From CALANV01 sp036381615 (GTDB taxonomy: Bacteria > Pseudomonadota > Alphaproteobacteria > CACIAM-22H2): 64,000 nucleotides of DNA. The first letter of the stretch is position 1, and every line of letters begins with the position of its first letter. The stretch covers positions 1 to 64,000 of the forward strand of contig DASVCL010000038.1 of NCBI GenBank assembly GCA_036381615.1. The letters run 5' to 3'. The position numbers and the translations under genes are program-made. Of this stretch, positions 36,101 through 45,184 are shown piece after piece. Under the pieces are notes generated by a model. The model did not search any database, was not told the origin of the DNA, and saw nothing but the letters and a program-made list of their open reading frames with translations.

Positions 36101-37084
36101 TCAGACGGAGGCGCCGGCTGTGGCCACGCCCGGCCAGATCTGCCATTCGTCGGCCTCCACCTCGCGGCTCAGCAGCTCCGTCAGGAAAGCGGCGATGCTC
36201 CGCATGCCCGAGCGGCCGGCGCGGGCCTCCGCGTCGGGATTGTAGTTCGTGTTCGTATTCACGTCGTAGGTATACGCCTGCCCGTCGCGATCGACGATGA
36301 ACTCGATCCCGGCAATGCCGATGCCGTTCGCGCGCAGGAACTCGCGGTATTTGCCGATCAACGGGCTGCGGAAATTCTCGACGATCCGGAAACGGTCCGA
36401 CGGCGCCACGGCCGGGCACACTTCCGCGATCTCGCCCTGGCACTGGTCGGCCGGGCACAGCTCGAACCCCGCCGAGGTATCGACCCGGACCGCATAGAGA
36501 AACTCCCCGCCGACGAACTCGACGCGGGTAATGAAGGGCTCGGGCGCCTGAATGTAACGCTGGACCAGCCAGATGCCGTCGACTGGCGGGTTTTCCTCCG
36601 GTCCGGCGAGATACTCGTCAAGTCCGGCGCGGCTCAGGAACAGCCGAACGCCGAGTCCCTTTCCGCCGCGATTGTGCTTGAGGATGAGCGGAAAGCCGAG
36701 GCGATCCGCCGCGTCCGCGATGTTCCGGCGCCCGACCACGGCGATCGTATCGGGCGTACGGATGCCGTGGCGGGCGAGCGCCTGATACTGGGCGACCTTG
36801 CTGATCTCGAGGGCGAGCGCACGCCGGTCGTTGACGACCGTCCGGCCGTGCCGGTCCAGCCACTCGAGCACGGCGGCCGTGTATTCCGCCGCGTAGCGAT
36901 GATCCCGCGTGTGGGAGGACGCGCTCATGCGGTTGTAGAACACGCCAGCCGGCGGCGGTTCGCGCAGGTCGAGAACCCCCTGGTCCAGGAACCATTCCTC
37001 GTATGGGGTCCCGAGCCGCTCGAACTCCCGCCGCAGCGGCTCGACCCACGCGGCGTTCTCGTGGATGACGTAGACCTTGGACAT
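36101..37084 (-). CDS. ATP-grasp ligase, RimK-like
   Basis: A 327-residue protein starting MSKVYVIHENAAWVEPLRRE at 37084. The ATP-grasp parts are FPLILKHNRGGKGLGVRLF (nucleotide and phosphate binding), WLVQRYIQAPEPFITRVEFV and the metal site GIEFIVDRDGQAYTYDVNTN. It would form an amide or thioester bond between a carboxylate and an amine using ATP. It begins 8 bases after the stop of metY, in one operon, so its substrate may be a sulfur-containing amino acid. This is inference. Confidence 0.82.
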   Translation of the reverse strand: MSKVYVIHENAAWVEPLRREFERLGTPYEEWFLDQGVLDLREPPPAGVFYNRMSASSHTRDHRYAAEYTAAVLEWLDRHGRTVVNDRRALALEISKVAQYQALARHGIRTPDTIAVVGRRNIADAADRLGFPLILKHNRGGKGLGVRLFLSRAGLDEYLAGPEENPPVDGIWLVQRYIQAPEPFITRVEFVGGEFLYAVRVDTSAGFELCPADQCQGEIAEVCPAVAPSDRFRIVENFRSPLIGKYREFLRANGIGIAGIEFIVDRDGQAYTYDVNTNTNYNPDAEARAGRSGMRSIAAFLTELLSREVEADEWQIWPGVATAGASV

Positions 37085-37092
37085 CGGCCACC

Positions 37093-38403
37093 TCACGCAG
37101 CGCTGCGCAGCTGGGCCGCCGCCAGGGCCTGCTCCAGATCCGCCAGAATGTCGTCGATGTGCTCGATGCCGATCGACAGACGCACATAGCTTTCCGAGAC
37201 GCCGGCCGCGAGCTGCTCTTCCGGCGAGAGCTGGGAATGCGTGGTCGTCGCCGGATGGATGGCGAGGCTGCGGACGTCGCCGATATTGGCGACGTGGTAG
37301 AACAGCCTGAGGGCGTCGATGAACCGCCGCCCGGCCTCGCGGCCGCCCTTCAGCTCGAACCCGACCAGCCCGCCATATCCCCCCGTCAGATACCTGTCGG
37401 CGCGGCGGCGGGCCTCGCCATCCTGCAGACCCGGATAGATGACCCGCGTCACGGCCGGGTGGCTCTGCAGGTATTCGGCGACGCGTGCCCCATTCCGGCT
37501 GTGCTCGCGCATGCGCAACGGAAGTGTCTCGAGCCCCTGAATGATCTGGAACGCATTGAACGGGCTAAGCGCGGCACCCAAGTCGCGCAGCAGCGTGACG
37601 CGCGCCTTGATGATGTAGGCGATCGGCCCGAGCGGCTTGACCGCATCCGTCCACACGGCGCCGTGATAGCTCGGATCGGGCGTGTTGAGCGCCGGCTGGC
37701 GTTCGGGATGTGCTGCCCAGTCGAAATTTCCGCCGTCGATGATGACTCCGCCGATCGACGTGCCGTGACCGCCGATATATTTCGTCGTCGAGTACACGAC
37801 CACGGCCGCGCCGTGATCCAGCGGTCGCGCCAGCACGGGCGCGGCGGTGTTGTCGATGATCAGCGGAATTCCCAGCTCGCGACCGATCGCCGCCACCTCG
37901 GCGATCGGGAATACGGCGAGCTTCGGATTCGGCAGCGTTTCGCCGTAATAAGCGCGCGTGCGCGCGTCCGTCGCCCGCCGGAAATTCTCCGGATCGGACG
38001 GATCGACGAACCGTACCTCGATGCCCTGCTGGCGCAGCGTATTGGCGAAAAGATTCCACGTGCCGCCATAGAGATCCGTCGCGCTGACGACGTTGTCGCC
38101 GGCATGGGCAAGGTTCTGGAGCGCGAATGCGGAGGCCGCCTGCCCCGATGCGACCCCGAGCGCGGCAGCGCCGCCCTCGAGTGCCGCGATCCGCTTCTCC
38201 AGCACGTCGGTCGTCGGATTCATGATCCGGGTGTAGATGTTGCCCAGCTCCTTGAGGGCGAACAGGTTCGCGGCTCGCTCCGTATCGTCGAACTGGTAGG
38301 AAGTGGTCTGGTAGATCGGCACCGCGACGGATCCGGTCGCAGGATCGGCGCGATAACCGGCATGGAGCGCAAGGGTCTCGGGGTGCAGCGTGGAACGGGT
38401 CAT
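37093..38403 (-). CDS. metY: O-acetylhomoserine aminocarboxypropyltransferase (sulfhydrylase)
   Basis: A 436-residue PLP enzyme that makes homocysteine from O-acetylhomoserine and sulfide. The start MTRSTLHPETLALHAGYRAD at 38403 follows AAGGA. Blocks of the Cys/Met metabolism PLP family are PVFPIAEV-like LAVFPIAEVAAIGRELGIP, the PLP lysine in YSTTKYIGGHGTSIGG, and SIGIEHIDDILADLEQAL at the C-terminus. Length is usual for MetY. A SAM-II riboswitch is common before such genes in this class, but I do not find one: the gap to the next gene is only 38 bases. Confidence 0.93.
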   Translation of the reverse strand: MTRSTLHPETLALHAGYRADPATGSVAVPIYQTTSYQFDDTERAANLFALKELGNIYTRIMNPTTDVLEKRIAALEGGAAALGVASGQAASAFALQNLAHAGDNVVSATDLYGGTWNLFANTLRQQGIEVRFVDPSDPENFRRATDARTRAYYGETLPNPKLAVFPIAEVAAIGRELGIPLIIDNTAAPVLARPLDHGAAVVVYSTTKYIGGHGTSIGGVIIDGGNFDWAAHPERQPALNTPDPSYHGAVWTDAVKPLGPIAYIIKARVTLLRDLGAALSPFNAFQIIQGLETLPLRMREHSRNGARVAEYLQSHPAVTRVIYPGLQDGEARRRADRYLTGGYGGLVGFELKGGREAGRRFIDALRLFYHVANIGDVRSLAIHPATTTHSQLSPEEQLAAGVSESYVRLSIGIEHIDDILADLEQALAAAQLRSAA

Positions 38404-38441
38404 CTGTTCATCCTTGTGCGGTCTGTGGTGTTTTCGGTTCG

Positions 38442-38684
38442 TCATGCGGCATGGCGACGGGAACCGTCGCGCCCACAGCCGGCCGGGCGTGAACGTTGTT
38501 CCTTGCACCGGCTCCGGCGCAGCCGCTCCGCGGCCCGTTCGATCGCCCCGACGCTCGAGAACGTGCGACCGTCGAGGGACGCATACCGGGGATCCGTTGC
38601 CGCAAACCGAAACTGATGATTGCCGGCGGGCAGTGCGAGCCCGGCCGTCTCTTCCGAAATCTCGATGATGAAAGCGCCTGACAT
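38442..38684 (-). CDS. Small conserved alphaproteobacterial protein upstream of metY
   Basis: An 80-residue protein starting MSGAFIIEISEETAGLALPA with an excellent GGAGG site. FRFAATDPRYASLDGRTFSS and the basic C-terminus resemble a short family that recurs across alphaproteobacteria without known function. It starts the operon with metY and the ATP-grasp gene. Confidence 0.65.
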   Translation of the reverse strand: MSGAFIIEISEETAGLALPAGNHQFRFAATDPRYASLDGRTFSSVGAIERAAERLRRSRCKEQRSRPAGCGRDGSRRHAA

Positions 38685-39535
38685 GGATTGAACCTCCGTT
38701 GCCGGCCGCAAACTGCGGCCGGGATCGTGTGCATGCGGGCTGAGCGGCGCCGAAGCCGTTCCGGTCCTACCGGCTACAGCATCGGCCGGTGAATGCGCCG
38801 AAACGCGATGCGCACGGTTTTCGCCTCGGCGCTCGGTCGAGGCCGCCTCGGCTTTGGTTCGGAGGTCGTTTCGAGAGAAGGCAGGACATCGTCGGTCTCC
38901 TCGGCTGTTCGAGCCCACGACGTCCGTCGTGGCGCTTTAGCATTTGGTGATGCGGTGCAAGCTGCTCGATCAAATCCCCGCAGATCCCTTCGAGGCGGGA
39001 TCACACCTAGCGCACGATCGGTGCGCTTACTGTGAAACGACCATGAACATTCCAGGGGCCGGCAGCAACTGAGAACTTTTCAACACCCGATCAAATTCGC
39101 CTCAATCGGTTGCGGCCGCGGGACTGTCGGCGAACGTGGCCGCGCCCGGGGTTTGGCCCACTTGCCTTCATACGCGTTCTTCATACGCGTTGCCATGACG
39201 CGGCACTCCGGGCGCCGGCCCGACGTGATCCGAAAGGGAAATGTCCTTGACCCAAGGGGAGATTGAGACCATATACGTCGCAGTTGAAAGCGTTCGGTCC
39301 GTCGAGATCGGATGCTCTCCCGCGTTTCGTGATCGCGCGGAACGGTGGAATTTGGGCCTGATTGGCCCTGCCCCGCTGCATTTCGAGACGTTTCCATTGA
39401 CATCGCCCGACCGGCACGCGCGCGCGACCGGGCACTTTAAGGACGCGCCGACTGGATGTGCCGGGGCTCGGGACGTTTCCCCTGTTCTCGTGTCGCTCGA
39501 CAGAGCTGCCCATGCGTCGGTCGCGTGACGACCGG
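38685..39535. other. 851-base intergenic region before the cold-shock operon
   Basis: No believable gene here. The only exact structure is a tandem duplication of CTTCATACGCGTT at 39166..39178 and 39179..39191. A possible promoter, TTGACC at 39247..39252 with CATATA 17 bases on, would leave a 5 prime leader of about 250 bases before rhlE. Long leaders occur before cold-shock genes, where they sense temperature; here this is only a possibility. Confidence 0.4.
39247..39275 (+). promoter_or_regulatory. Possible promoter of the rhlE-infA-csp genes
   Basis: TTGACC (39247..39252), 17 bases, CATATA (39270..39275; ATATAC with 18 bases). Fit to the general consensus is moderate, and the distance to the rhlE ATG is about 260 bases. 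Confidence 0.25.
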
Positions 39536-40876
39536 ATGACAATTTCATTTTCCGAACTTTCTCTACGCAACGAGCTTCAGACCGCACTTCGCGCTCAAGG
39601 CTACGAAACGCCTACCCCCATTCAGGCAAAGGCCATTCCCCACGCGCTGACAGGCCGTGACGTCATCGGCCTGGCTCAGACCGGAACCGGCAAGACGGCC
39701 GCGTTTACCCTGCCTCTCCTGCAACGGTTGGCGGCGACGCCGGCGAACGGCCAGCCCGGCAGGCCACGCGCTCTGATCCTGACCCCGACCCGGGAACTTG
39801 CGCTGCAGATCGGCGAGAGCCTGACGGCCTATGGCGCCGGCCTCCGGTTGCGGCATGCGGTGATCTTCGGCGGGGTCGGTCAGCAGCCGCAGGTCGAAGC
39901 CCTGCGCCGCCGCCCCGATGTGCTGGTCGCGACGCCGGGACGCCTCCTGGACCTCATGAACCAGCGCCACGTCCGGCTCGACGGCATCGGGATCTTCGTT
40001 CTCGACGAAGCCGACCGGATGCTGGACATGGGCTTCATACACGACGTGCGGCGCATCACCGGACAGTTGCCGAAGACGCGGCAGACGCTGTTCTTCTCTG
40101 CCACGATGCCGCGCGAAATCAGCGATCTCGCGGCGCAGCTCCTCCGCGATCCGGTCAGGGTCGAGGTCGCGCCGGCGGCGACCACGGTCGACCGCGTCGA
40201 TCAGCGCGTGATGTTCGTGGCCGGCGCGGACAAGCGCCGCCTGCTCGTCGATGTTCTCGGCGATCGGGCCATGACCCGGGTCATCGTCTTCACGCGCACG
40301 AAGCGCGGTGCCGACAAGGTGGCAAGGTACCTCGAGATGGCCGGCATCGCGGTCGCCTCGATCCACGGCAACAAGTCGCAGGGTGCCCGCCAGGCGGCGC
40401 TCGAGGCTTTCCGGAACGGAAAGACGCGGGTTCTCGTCGCGACGGACATCGCCGCACGCGGTATCGATGTCGACGGCGTATCGCATGTCGTGAATTACGA
40501 GCTTCCGAACGTCCCCGAGAGCTACGTGCACCGCATCGGACGCACGGCACGGGCCGGCGCCGACGGCATCGCGCTCTCGTTCTGCGATCAGGACGAACGG
40601 ATCTATCTGCGGGACATCGAAAAGCTCATACGCAAGCGCCTTACCGTCATCGGACCTCCCGCCGGCGATGGTTCGATTGCCGCTTCACCCGACGCCCGGC
40701 CGCCACAACCGCCGGCGCGAACCCGCGCGGCGCGTCACGACGCGCCGCCGCGAAAGGCCGGACAGCGTCGGGGCGGATCGCCCCGCCCTGCCAGGGCCGA
40801 ACCACCCCGGCGCGATCGATCCACGGGACAGTTCAGGGATTTCATTTTGGCTTTCAGCGGCGGCCGTGGCCGGTAG
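39536..40876 (+). CDS. rhlE: DEAD-box RNA helicase, RhlE type
   Basis: A 446-residue ATP-dependent RNA helicase. All motifs are complete: Q motif YETPTPIQAKAIPHALTG, I AQTGTGKT, Ia PTRELALQ, II DEAD (in VLDEADRMLDMGF), III SAT (FFSATMP), IV VIVFTRTK, V TDIAARGIDVDGV, VI HRIGRTARAG. A C-terminal tail of about 75 residues rich in Pro, Arg and Ala probably binds RNA. The start (39536) has no strong ribosome site. It is followed by infA (60-base gap) and a cold-shock protein gene, the set that restores translation in the cold. Confidence 0.95.
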   Translation: MTISFSELSLRNELQTALRAQGYETPTPIQAKAIPHALTGRDVIGLAQTGTGKTAAFTLPLLQRLAATPANGQPGRPRALILTPTRELALQIGESLTAYGAGLRLRHAVIFGGVGQQPQVEALRRRPDVLVATPGRLLDLMNQRHVRLDGIGIFVLDEADRMLDMGFIHDVRRITGQLPKTRQTLFFSATMPREISDLAAQLLRDPVRVEVAPAATTVDRVDQRVMFVAGADKRRLLVDVLGDRAMTRVIVFTRTKRGADKVARYLEMAGIAVASIHGNKSQGARQAALEAFRNGKTRVLVATDIAARGIDVDGVSHVVNYELPNVPESYVHRIGRTARAGADGIALSFCDQDERIYLRDIEKLIRKRLTVIGPPAGDGSIAASPDARPPQPPARTRAARHDAPPRKAGQRRGGSPRPARAEPPRRDRSTGQFRDFILAFSGGRGR

Positions 40877-40936
40877 CGGTCATGCACGCGTGGCGTGCAG
40901 ACCGTAAACACCCATCAACCTGAAAAGGAACACTGG

Positions 40937-41203
40937 ATGAAGGAAGACCTTATCGAATTCGATGGCACGGTACTCGAACTCCTGCCGGACGCGCGGTATC
41001 GTGTGCGCCTCGAGAACGGGCACGAGACCCTGGCGTACATGTCGGGCAAGATGAAGAAGCACCGGATCCGGGTCCTCGTCGGCGACCGCGTCACCGTCGA
41101 AATGACGCCATACGACCTCACCAAGGGACGCATCAATTTCCGGCACAAGGACGAACGCAGCATTCCCGGCCCGCACGGCAGACCGCAGTTCCGCCGGCGT
41201 TGA
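40937..41203 (+). CDS. infA: Translation initiation factor IF-1
   Basis: An 88-residue OB-fold protein: MKEDLIEFDGTVLELLPDAR, then RVRLENGHETLAYMSGKMKK and VLVGDRVTVEMTPYDLTKGR. These fit IF-1 throughout, with 16 extra residues at the C-terminus (HKDERSIPGPHGRPQFRRR) beyond the normal 72. AAAAGGAA precedes the start. It occupies the A site of the small ribosome subunit at initiation. It may be a second, cold-related infA, since it lies between a helicase and a cold-shock gene. Confidence 0.95.
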   Translation: MKEDLIEFDGTVLELLPDARYRVRLENGHETLAYMSGKMKKHRIRVLVGDRVTVEMTPYDLTKGRINFRHKDERSIPGPHGRPQFRRR

Positions 41204-41277
41204 AAGCGAACCACTCGAATATTTGCGCCTGACCCAGTAACATCGAGACTGCAAAACACCCCCTAGCCGAGTTGATC

Positions 41278-41961
41278 ATGGGCAAGAGACGAGATTTCCG
41301 GGAGTCCCGCCGCGACGATTTCGATTTCGACGACGACGACAGGCCACGCCGGTTCGACCGGCAGCGCGGCGGCCCCCGGGGGGCAGGCTTCCCGCCGCCG
41401 CGCAATGCTTATGTCGGCGCTTATGTCGGCGCCCCGCCCGCCTCGCCGGATCAGCCGGCGATGCGCGCGACGGTGAAATGGTTCAACGCCGAGAAGGGCT
41501 TCGGTTTCGTGGCGCTTGACGGCGGCAGCGATGCGTTCCTGCATGTGCGCACGCTGCAACGGACCGGGCGCGACACGCTGGCGCCCGGCACGACGTTGAG
41601 CATTCGCACGCAGCCCGGCCTCAAGGGCATCCAGGTCTCGGAGGTTCTGGAAATCGACGACAGCACCGCTGTCGCAGAACGGCCGGCGCGCGGCGAACGG
41701 CCTTTCGGGCGACCCCGGGAAGATCGGGGCGAACCGCGGATCGCGTCGAGCGTCGGCGTGACCGGAACGGTCAAGTGGTACAACGCCCAGAAGGGATTCG
41801 GCTTCATTGCCGCCGAAGGCCTCGCGCGCGACGTCTTCGTCCATGCCTCGGCCCTGCAGCGTGCCGGTCTGTCCCAGCTTGCCGAAGGACAGCCGGTCGT
41901 CATCGACATCGCCGAGGGCAGAAAGGGCCCCGAAGCGATCGCGATCAGACCGGCCGGGTGA
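41278..41961 (+). CDS. Double cold-shock-domain protein
   Basis: A 227-residue protein with two cold-shock domains. The first (about residues 62 to 125) has ATVKWFNAEKGFGFVAL, the second (about 161 to 224) has GTVKWYNAQKGFGFIAA and VFVHASALQRAGL; the RNA-binding aromatic motifs FGFV and VFVH are complete in the second, while the first has AFLHV. The N-terminus is acidic/basic and glycine-rich. Double-domain Csp proteins are common in alphaproteobacteria. Start at 41278 (MGKRRDFRES). Confidence 0.92.
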   Translation: MGKRRDFRESRRDDFDFDDDDRPRRFDRQRGGPRGAGFPPPRNAYVGAYVGAPPASPDQPAMRATVKWFNAEKGFGFVALDGGSDAFLHVRTLQRTGRDTLAPGTTLSIRTQPGLKGIQVSEVLEIDDSTAVAERPARGERPFGRPREDRGEPRIASSVGVTGTVKWYNAQKGFGFIAAEGLARDVFVHASALQRAGLSQLAEGQPVVIDIAEGRKGPEAIAIRPAG

Positions 41962-41970
41962 AGTGGTGAC

Positions 41971-41998
41971 GCGTCCAGGCATCGTGACGTCTGGACGC
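41971..41998 (+). terminator. Probable terminator of the cold-shock operon
   Basis: An 8-base stem, GCGTCCAG at 41971..41978 and CTGGACGC at 41991..41998, 10 bases after the stop of the cold-shock gene. TTCC follows rather than a long T run, so the strength is uncertain. Confidence 0.6.
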
Positions 41999-42065
41999 TT
42001 CCATCCGTTGCCGTGGTGGCGTGCCAGAATGAAGCGACAGGCGCGGCCCGTGTCGCGCGCGCGGC

Positions 42066-43427
42066 CTATCCGCCCAGGATGCGACGCGCGCGTTCGGCCA
42101 CCCGGTCGACCACGGCGACGGATTCGCCCGTATAGCCCGCGGGATCCGCAAGCCGCGTGAGCGTCGAGGGGTCGAGGTGCTTTGCCACCTCGGGATCCTC
42201 CTTCAGCACGTCCACCAGATGCCGCCGTTCGTTGATGGCGCGATCGCAGGCGTGCTCGACGGCATGATGGGCGGCGGCGCGGCCGATCGCCTTGGCGAGG
42301 CTGATCATGATCGCTTCCGACAGGATCAGTCCGTTCGTGGCATCGAGGTTCTGCCGCATCCGCGCGGTGTCGACCGTCATTCCCTCCGCGATCGCCCGCG
42401 CATGGGCAAGCGCCCCCGACGTCAGGACGAAGATTTGCGGCAGCGCGAGCTGCTCGCTCTGCCACGGACCGGTCGCGCGCTCGTGGTCCTGCGCCATCGC
42501 GCCCAGCATCAGCGGCACCAGCGCATGGACGCCGCGCGCGGCCGCGATGACGTACTCGCTCGCGATCGGGTTCCGTTTCTGGGGCATCGTGCTCGATCCG
42601 CCCCGCCCTGCCTGATGCGGCTCGAAGACTTCGGCGACCTCGGTCTGCATCAACAGGATGACGTCGGTCGCGAACTTCGCCAGGTTGCCGCAGACGATGC
42701 CGAGCACGCAAACGGCCTCGGCGAGCGCATCGCGCCCGACATGCCACGGCGCGTCCGGAACCGCGAGGCCGAGCTCCGCCGCCAACGCCGTCGTAACGGC
42801 GCGCCCCTCGTCGCCCAGCGAGGCGAGCGTCCCGACGGCGCCCCCGAACTGCACCCTGAGCACGCGCCCGGCCAGCGCGTCGAGCCGCACGATGTCGTCG
42901 AGCAGCGGCGATGCCCAGACCGCGCATTTGTATCCGAAGGTGATCGGCAGGGCATGCTGCAGATGCGTCCGGCCCGCCATCAGATCGCCGCGATGGGCCT
43001 GCGCCTTTGCGACCAGGGCGCTTGCGATCCGGGCGACGCCGTCCCGCACATGGCGCAGGCCGTCGCGGATCTGCAGCACGAGCGCGGTGTCGATGATGTC
43101 CTGCGTCGTGGCACCCCAGTGAACGTAACGGGCAGCCTCAGGGCCGGCGGCACGACCCAGTGCTTTCACCAGGCCGACGACGGGATAGCCGACGACGCGG
43201 GTGCTCGCCGCGAGTTCGTCGAGCGGCAGACGGTCGACGTGCGCCGCCGCCGAGATCGCCTCGGCCGCGGCGGCCGGGATGATGCCGAGCCGCGCCTGAA
43301 CGCGCGCAAGCGCCGCTTCCACGTCCAGCATGCGCTGCAGGCGCGTCCGGTCCGAGAAAAGCTCCCGCATTTCGTCGGCGCCGAACAATGCGCCGACGAT
43401 GTCGGAATCGACGGGACTGACGCTCAT
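42066..43427 (-). CDS. pcaB: 3-carboxy-cis,cis-muconate cycloisomerase
   Basis: A 453-residue enzyme of the fumarase/aspartase superfamily that turns 3-carboxymuconate into 4-carboxymuconolactone. The signature SSTMPQKRNPIASE is present, with ARYVHWGATTQDIIDTALVL and AGRTHLQHALPITFGYK. Length is normal. Start at 43427 (MSVSPVDSD). It is the last gene of pcaDCHGB, 62 bases after pcaG. Confidence 0.95.
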   Translation of the reverse strand: MSVSPVDSDIVGALFGADEMRELFSDRTRLQRMLDVEAALARVQARLGIIPAAAAEAISAAAHVDRLPLDELAASTRVVGYPVVGLVKALGRAAGPEAARYVHWGATTQDIIDTALVLQIRDGLRHVRDGVARIASALVAKAQAHRGDLMAGRTHLQHALPITFGYKCAVWASPLLDDIVRLDALAGRVLRVQFGGAVGTLASLGDEGRAVTTALAAELGLAVPDAPWHVGRDALAEAVCVLGIVCGNLAKFATDVILLMQTEVAEVFEPHQAGRGGSSTMPQKRNPIASEYVIAAARGVHALVPLMLGAMAQDHERATGPWQSEQLALPQIFVLTSGALAHARAIAEGMTVDTARMRQNLDATNGLILSEAIMISLAKAIGRAAAHHAVEHACDRAINERRHLVDVLKEDPEVAKHLDPSTLTRLADPAGYTGESVAVVDRVAERARRILGG

Positions 43428-43489
43428 CGGCAAACGCGGCCTCTCGTCGTCGGCTGTCGCGACCCCGGCGGGATCCGGAGCCGGCAGGA

Positions 43490-44080
43490 TCAGAGTTCGA
43501 AGAACGCGGTCTCGCCCTTGCCCTGCAGAACGATGTTGAAGCGATAGGTCGTAATGCCCCCGGCCTCGCCGTTCGGCTCCACGCGTTCGGCTATGAGCGT
43601 TCGCCGAGCCTCCGGATCCTCGATCGAGCTCAGGACCGGATCGATCTCGTTGGCCTCAGCCTCGTCGGCGAAATAGATGCGCGTGACGAGCTGCTTCAGC
43701 AGGCCGCGGGCGAAAATCGACACGTTGATGTGCGGCGCCTGCAGCGTGTTGCCTGGTCCCGGGACGGCGCCGGGCTTGATGGTCGTGAACCGGAAATAGC
43801 CCTGGGCATCGGTACAGGCGCGGCCGAACCCGCGGAAGTTCGGATCGACCGGCTTGTCCTGCTTGTCCTCCGCGTGGTCGTACTTTCCCGCCGCGTTGGC
43901 CTGCCAGATCTCGAGAAAGGCGTCGAACACCGGCGCGCCGTCGCCGTCGAGCACCTGCCCCTCGAGACGGATCTTCTCACCCTTGGCGCCGCCGGCCGTC
44001 AGGTCGCTCCACTCGGGCCGATTCAGTGCAAAATGAAAGAACGGCCCGACGGTCTGCGAGGCCGTCAGAACATGCTTCAT
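43490..44080 (-). CDS. pcaG: Protocatechuate 3,4-dioxygenase alpha subunit
   Basis: A 196-residue subunit, MKHVLTASQTVGPFFHFALN at the N-terminus, which with PcaH opens the ring of protocatechuate between the hydroxyls. The fold matches the intradiol dioxygenase family (GQVLDGDGAPVFDAFLEIWQ, NPNFRGF-like DPNFRGFGRACTDAQGYFRF, APHINVSIFARGLLKQLVTR). The alpha subunit lacks the iron ligands. It follows pcaH with a 1-base gap. Confidence 0.96.
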   Translation of the reverse strand: MKHVLTASQTVGPFFHFALNRPEWSDLTAGGAKGEKIRLEGQVLDGDGAPVFDAFLEIWQANAAGKYDHAEDKQDKPVDPNFRGFGRACTDAQGYFRFTTIKPGAVPGPGNTLQAPHINVSIFARGLLKQLVTRIYFADEAEANEIDPVLSSIEDPEARRTLIAERVEPNGEAGGITTYRFNIVLQGKGETAFFEL

Positions 44081-44081
44081 G

Positions 44082-44792
44082 TCAGTTCTCCATAGGCGTC
44101 GCGGCACGGCCGCGCAGAACGATGTCCCACCGGTAGCCGAGCGCGTACTCGGCTTCGCTCAGGTTCGGGTCATAGCTGGAGACGAGCCGTTCGCGCGCCT
44201 TCGCGTCCGGCACGCTGTTGTAGATCGGATCGAGCGCCAGCAGGGGATCGCCCGGAAAATACATCTGCGTGATCAGCCGGGTCGCGAAGGCGGGTCCGAA
44301 AACCGAGAAATGGATGTGCGCCGGCCGCCACGCATTGTAGGTGTTGCGCCACGGATAAGCCCCCGGCTTGATGGTCAGAAACCGCCACTCGCCGTTCTCG
44401 TTCGTGACGACCTGGCCGAAGCCGGTGAAATTCGGGTCGAGCGGCGCGTCGTGCTGGTCGCGCTCGTGCAGGTAACGCCCGGCCGAGTTGCACTGCCACA
44501 GCTCGACGAGCGTGTTCGGGACAGGACGGCCGTCCTCGTCGAGCACCCGTCCGGCGACGATGATGCGCTCGCCCAGCGGCTCGCCCTTGTGCTGCTTGGT
44601 CAGGTCGGCGGCGTTGGGGCCGGCCCATCCCGTCGTGAAGGTCGGGCCCGTGATCTCGGACAGCGTCTGGCTCAGGCGGATCGGCGGCCGCGTCGGGGCG
44701 CGCTTCACGGTGCTGCCGTAGTCGGGATGCAGATAGTTCGGATGCGTGCCCGGCGCCGGGCGCGCATAAGGTTGCACTTGCGTCGACGTCAT
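44082..44792 (-). CDS. pcaH: Protocatechuate 3,4-dioxygenase beta subunit
   Basis: A 236-residue iron-binding subunit. All four iron ligands of the family are in place: Tyr107 (GRYLHE), Tyr146 (PGAYPWRN), His159 and His161 (WRPAHIHF), with the family spacings of 39, 13 and 2 residues. GQVV and NENGEWRFLTIKPG are also conserved. The start at 44792 overlaps the stop of pcaC by four bases. Confidence 0.97.
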   Translation of the reverse strand: MTSTQVQPYARPAPGTHPNYLHPDYGSTVKRAPTRPPIRLSQTLSEITGPTFTTGWAGPNAADLTKQHKGEPLGERIIVAGRVLDEDGRPVPNTLVELWQCNSAGRYLHERDQHDAPLDPNFTGFGQVVTNENGEWRFLTIKPGAYPWRNTYNAWRPAHIHFSVFGPAFATRLITQMYFPGDPLLALDPIYNSVPDAKARERLVSSYDPNLSEAEYALGYRWDIVLRGRAATPMEN

Positions 44793-45184
44793 CGTCCGTT
44801 CTCCCTGTCGATCTCTTCGAAGATCTCCTGCGCAAGCCGAAACGCGGTATTCGCCGCCGGAACGCCGGCATAGACCCCGACCTGCAACAGGATCTCCTTT
44901 ACCTCGTCGCGAGTCACGCCGGTATTGCGTGTGGCGCGGATATGAAGCTTGAGTTCGTCTTCCCGGCCCAGCGCCGCGAGCATGGCGATGGTCAGCATGC
45001 TGCGCGTCTTGCGGTCGAGGCCGGGACGGTTCCAGACGTCGCCCCAGACATACTGGGTGATATAGGTCTGGAAGTCTTCGGTGAACGGCGTCGTCCGGCT
45101 GCGCGCGCGTTCGACATGGGCGCGGCCCAGAACCTCCGTCCGGATCGCCATGCCGCGCTCGAAAAGCTGCTGGATCAGACTCAT
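44789..45184 (-). CDS. pcaC: 4-carboxymuconolactone decarboxylase
   Basis: A 131-residue helical enzyme that decarboxylates 4-carboxymuconolactone to the enol-lactone. ITQYVWGDVWNRPGLDRKTR, then LTIAMLAALGREDELKLHIR and NTGVTRDEVKEILLQVGVYA are complete. It is a stand-alone decarboxylase, not fused to PcaD as in some actinobacteria. Both ends overlap neighbours by four bases. Confidence 0.96.
   Translation of the reverse strand: MSLIQQLFERGMAIRTEVLGRAHVERARSRTTPFTEDFQTYITQYVWGDVWNRPGLDRKTRSMLTIAMLAALGREDELKLHIRATRNTGVTRDEVKEILLQVGVYAGVPAANTAFRLAQEIFEEIDRENGR

Noticed and set aside
38404..38441. SAM-II riboswitch before metY
   Set aside because: The gap is only 38 bases and shows no pseudoknot pattern. 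The upstream stretch is coding for the 80-residue protein.
38774..39528. Several open frames of 75 to 110 residues on both strands
   Set aside because: They have no ribosome sites in the right place, no recognised domains, and overlap one another; high GC content leaves such frames open by chance.
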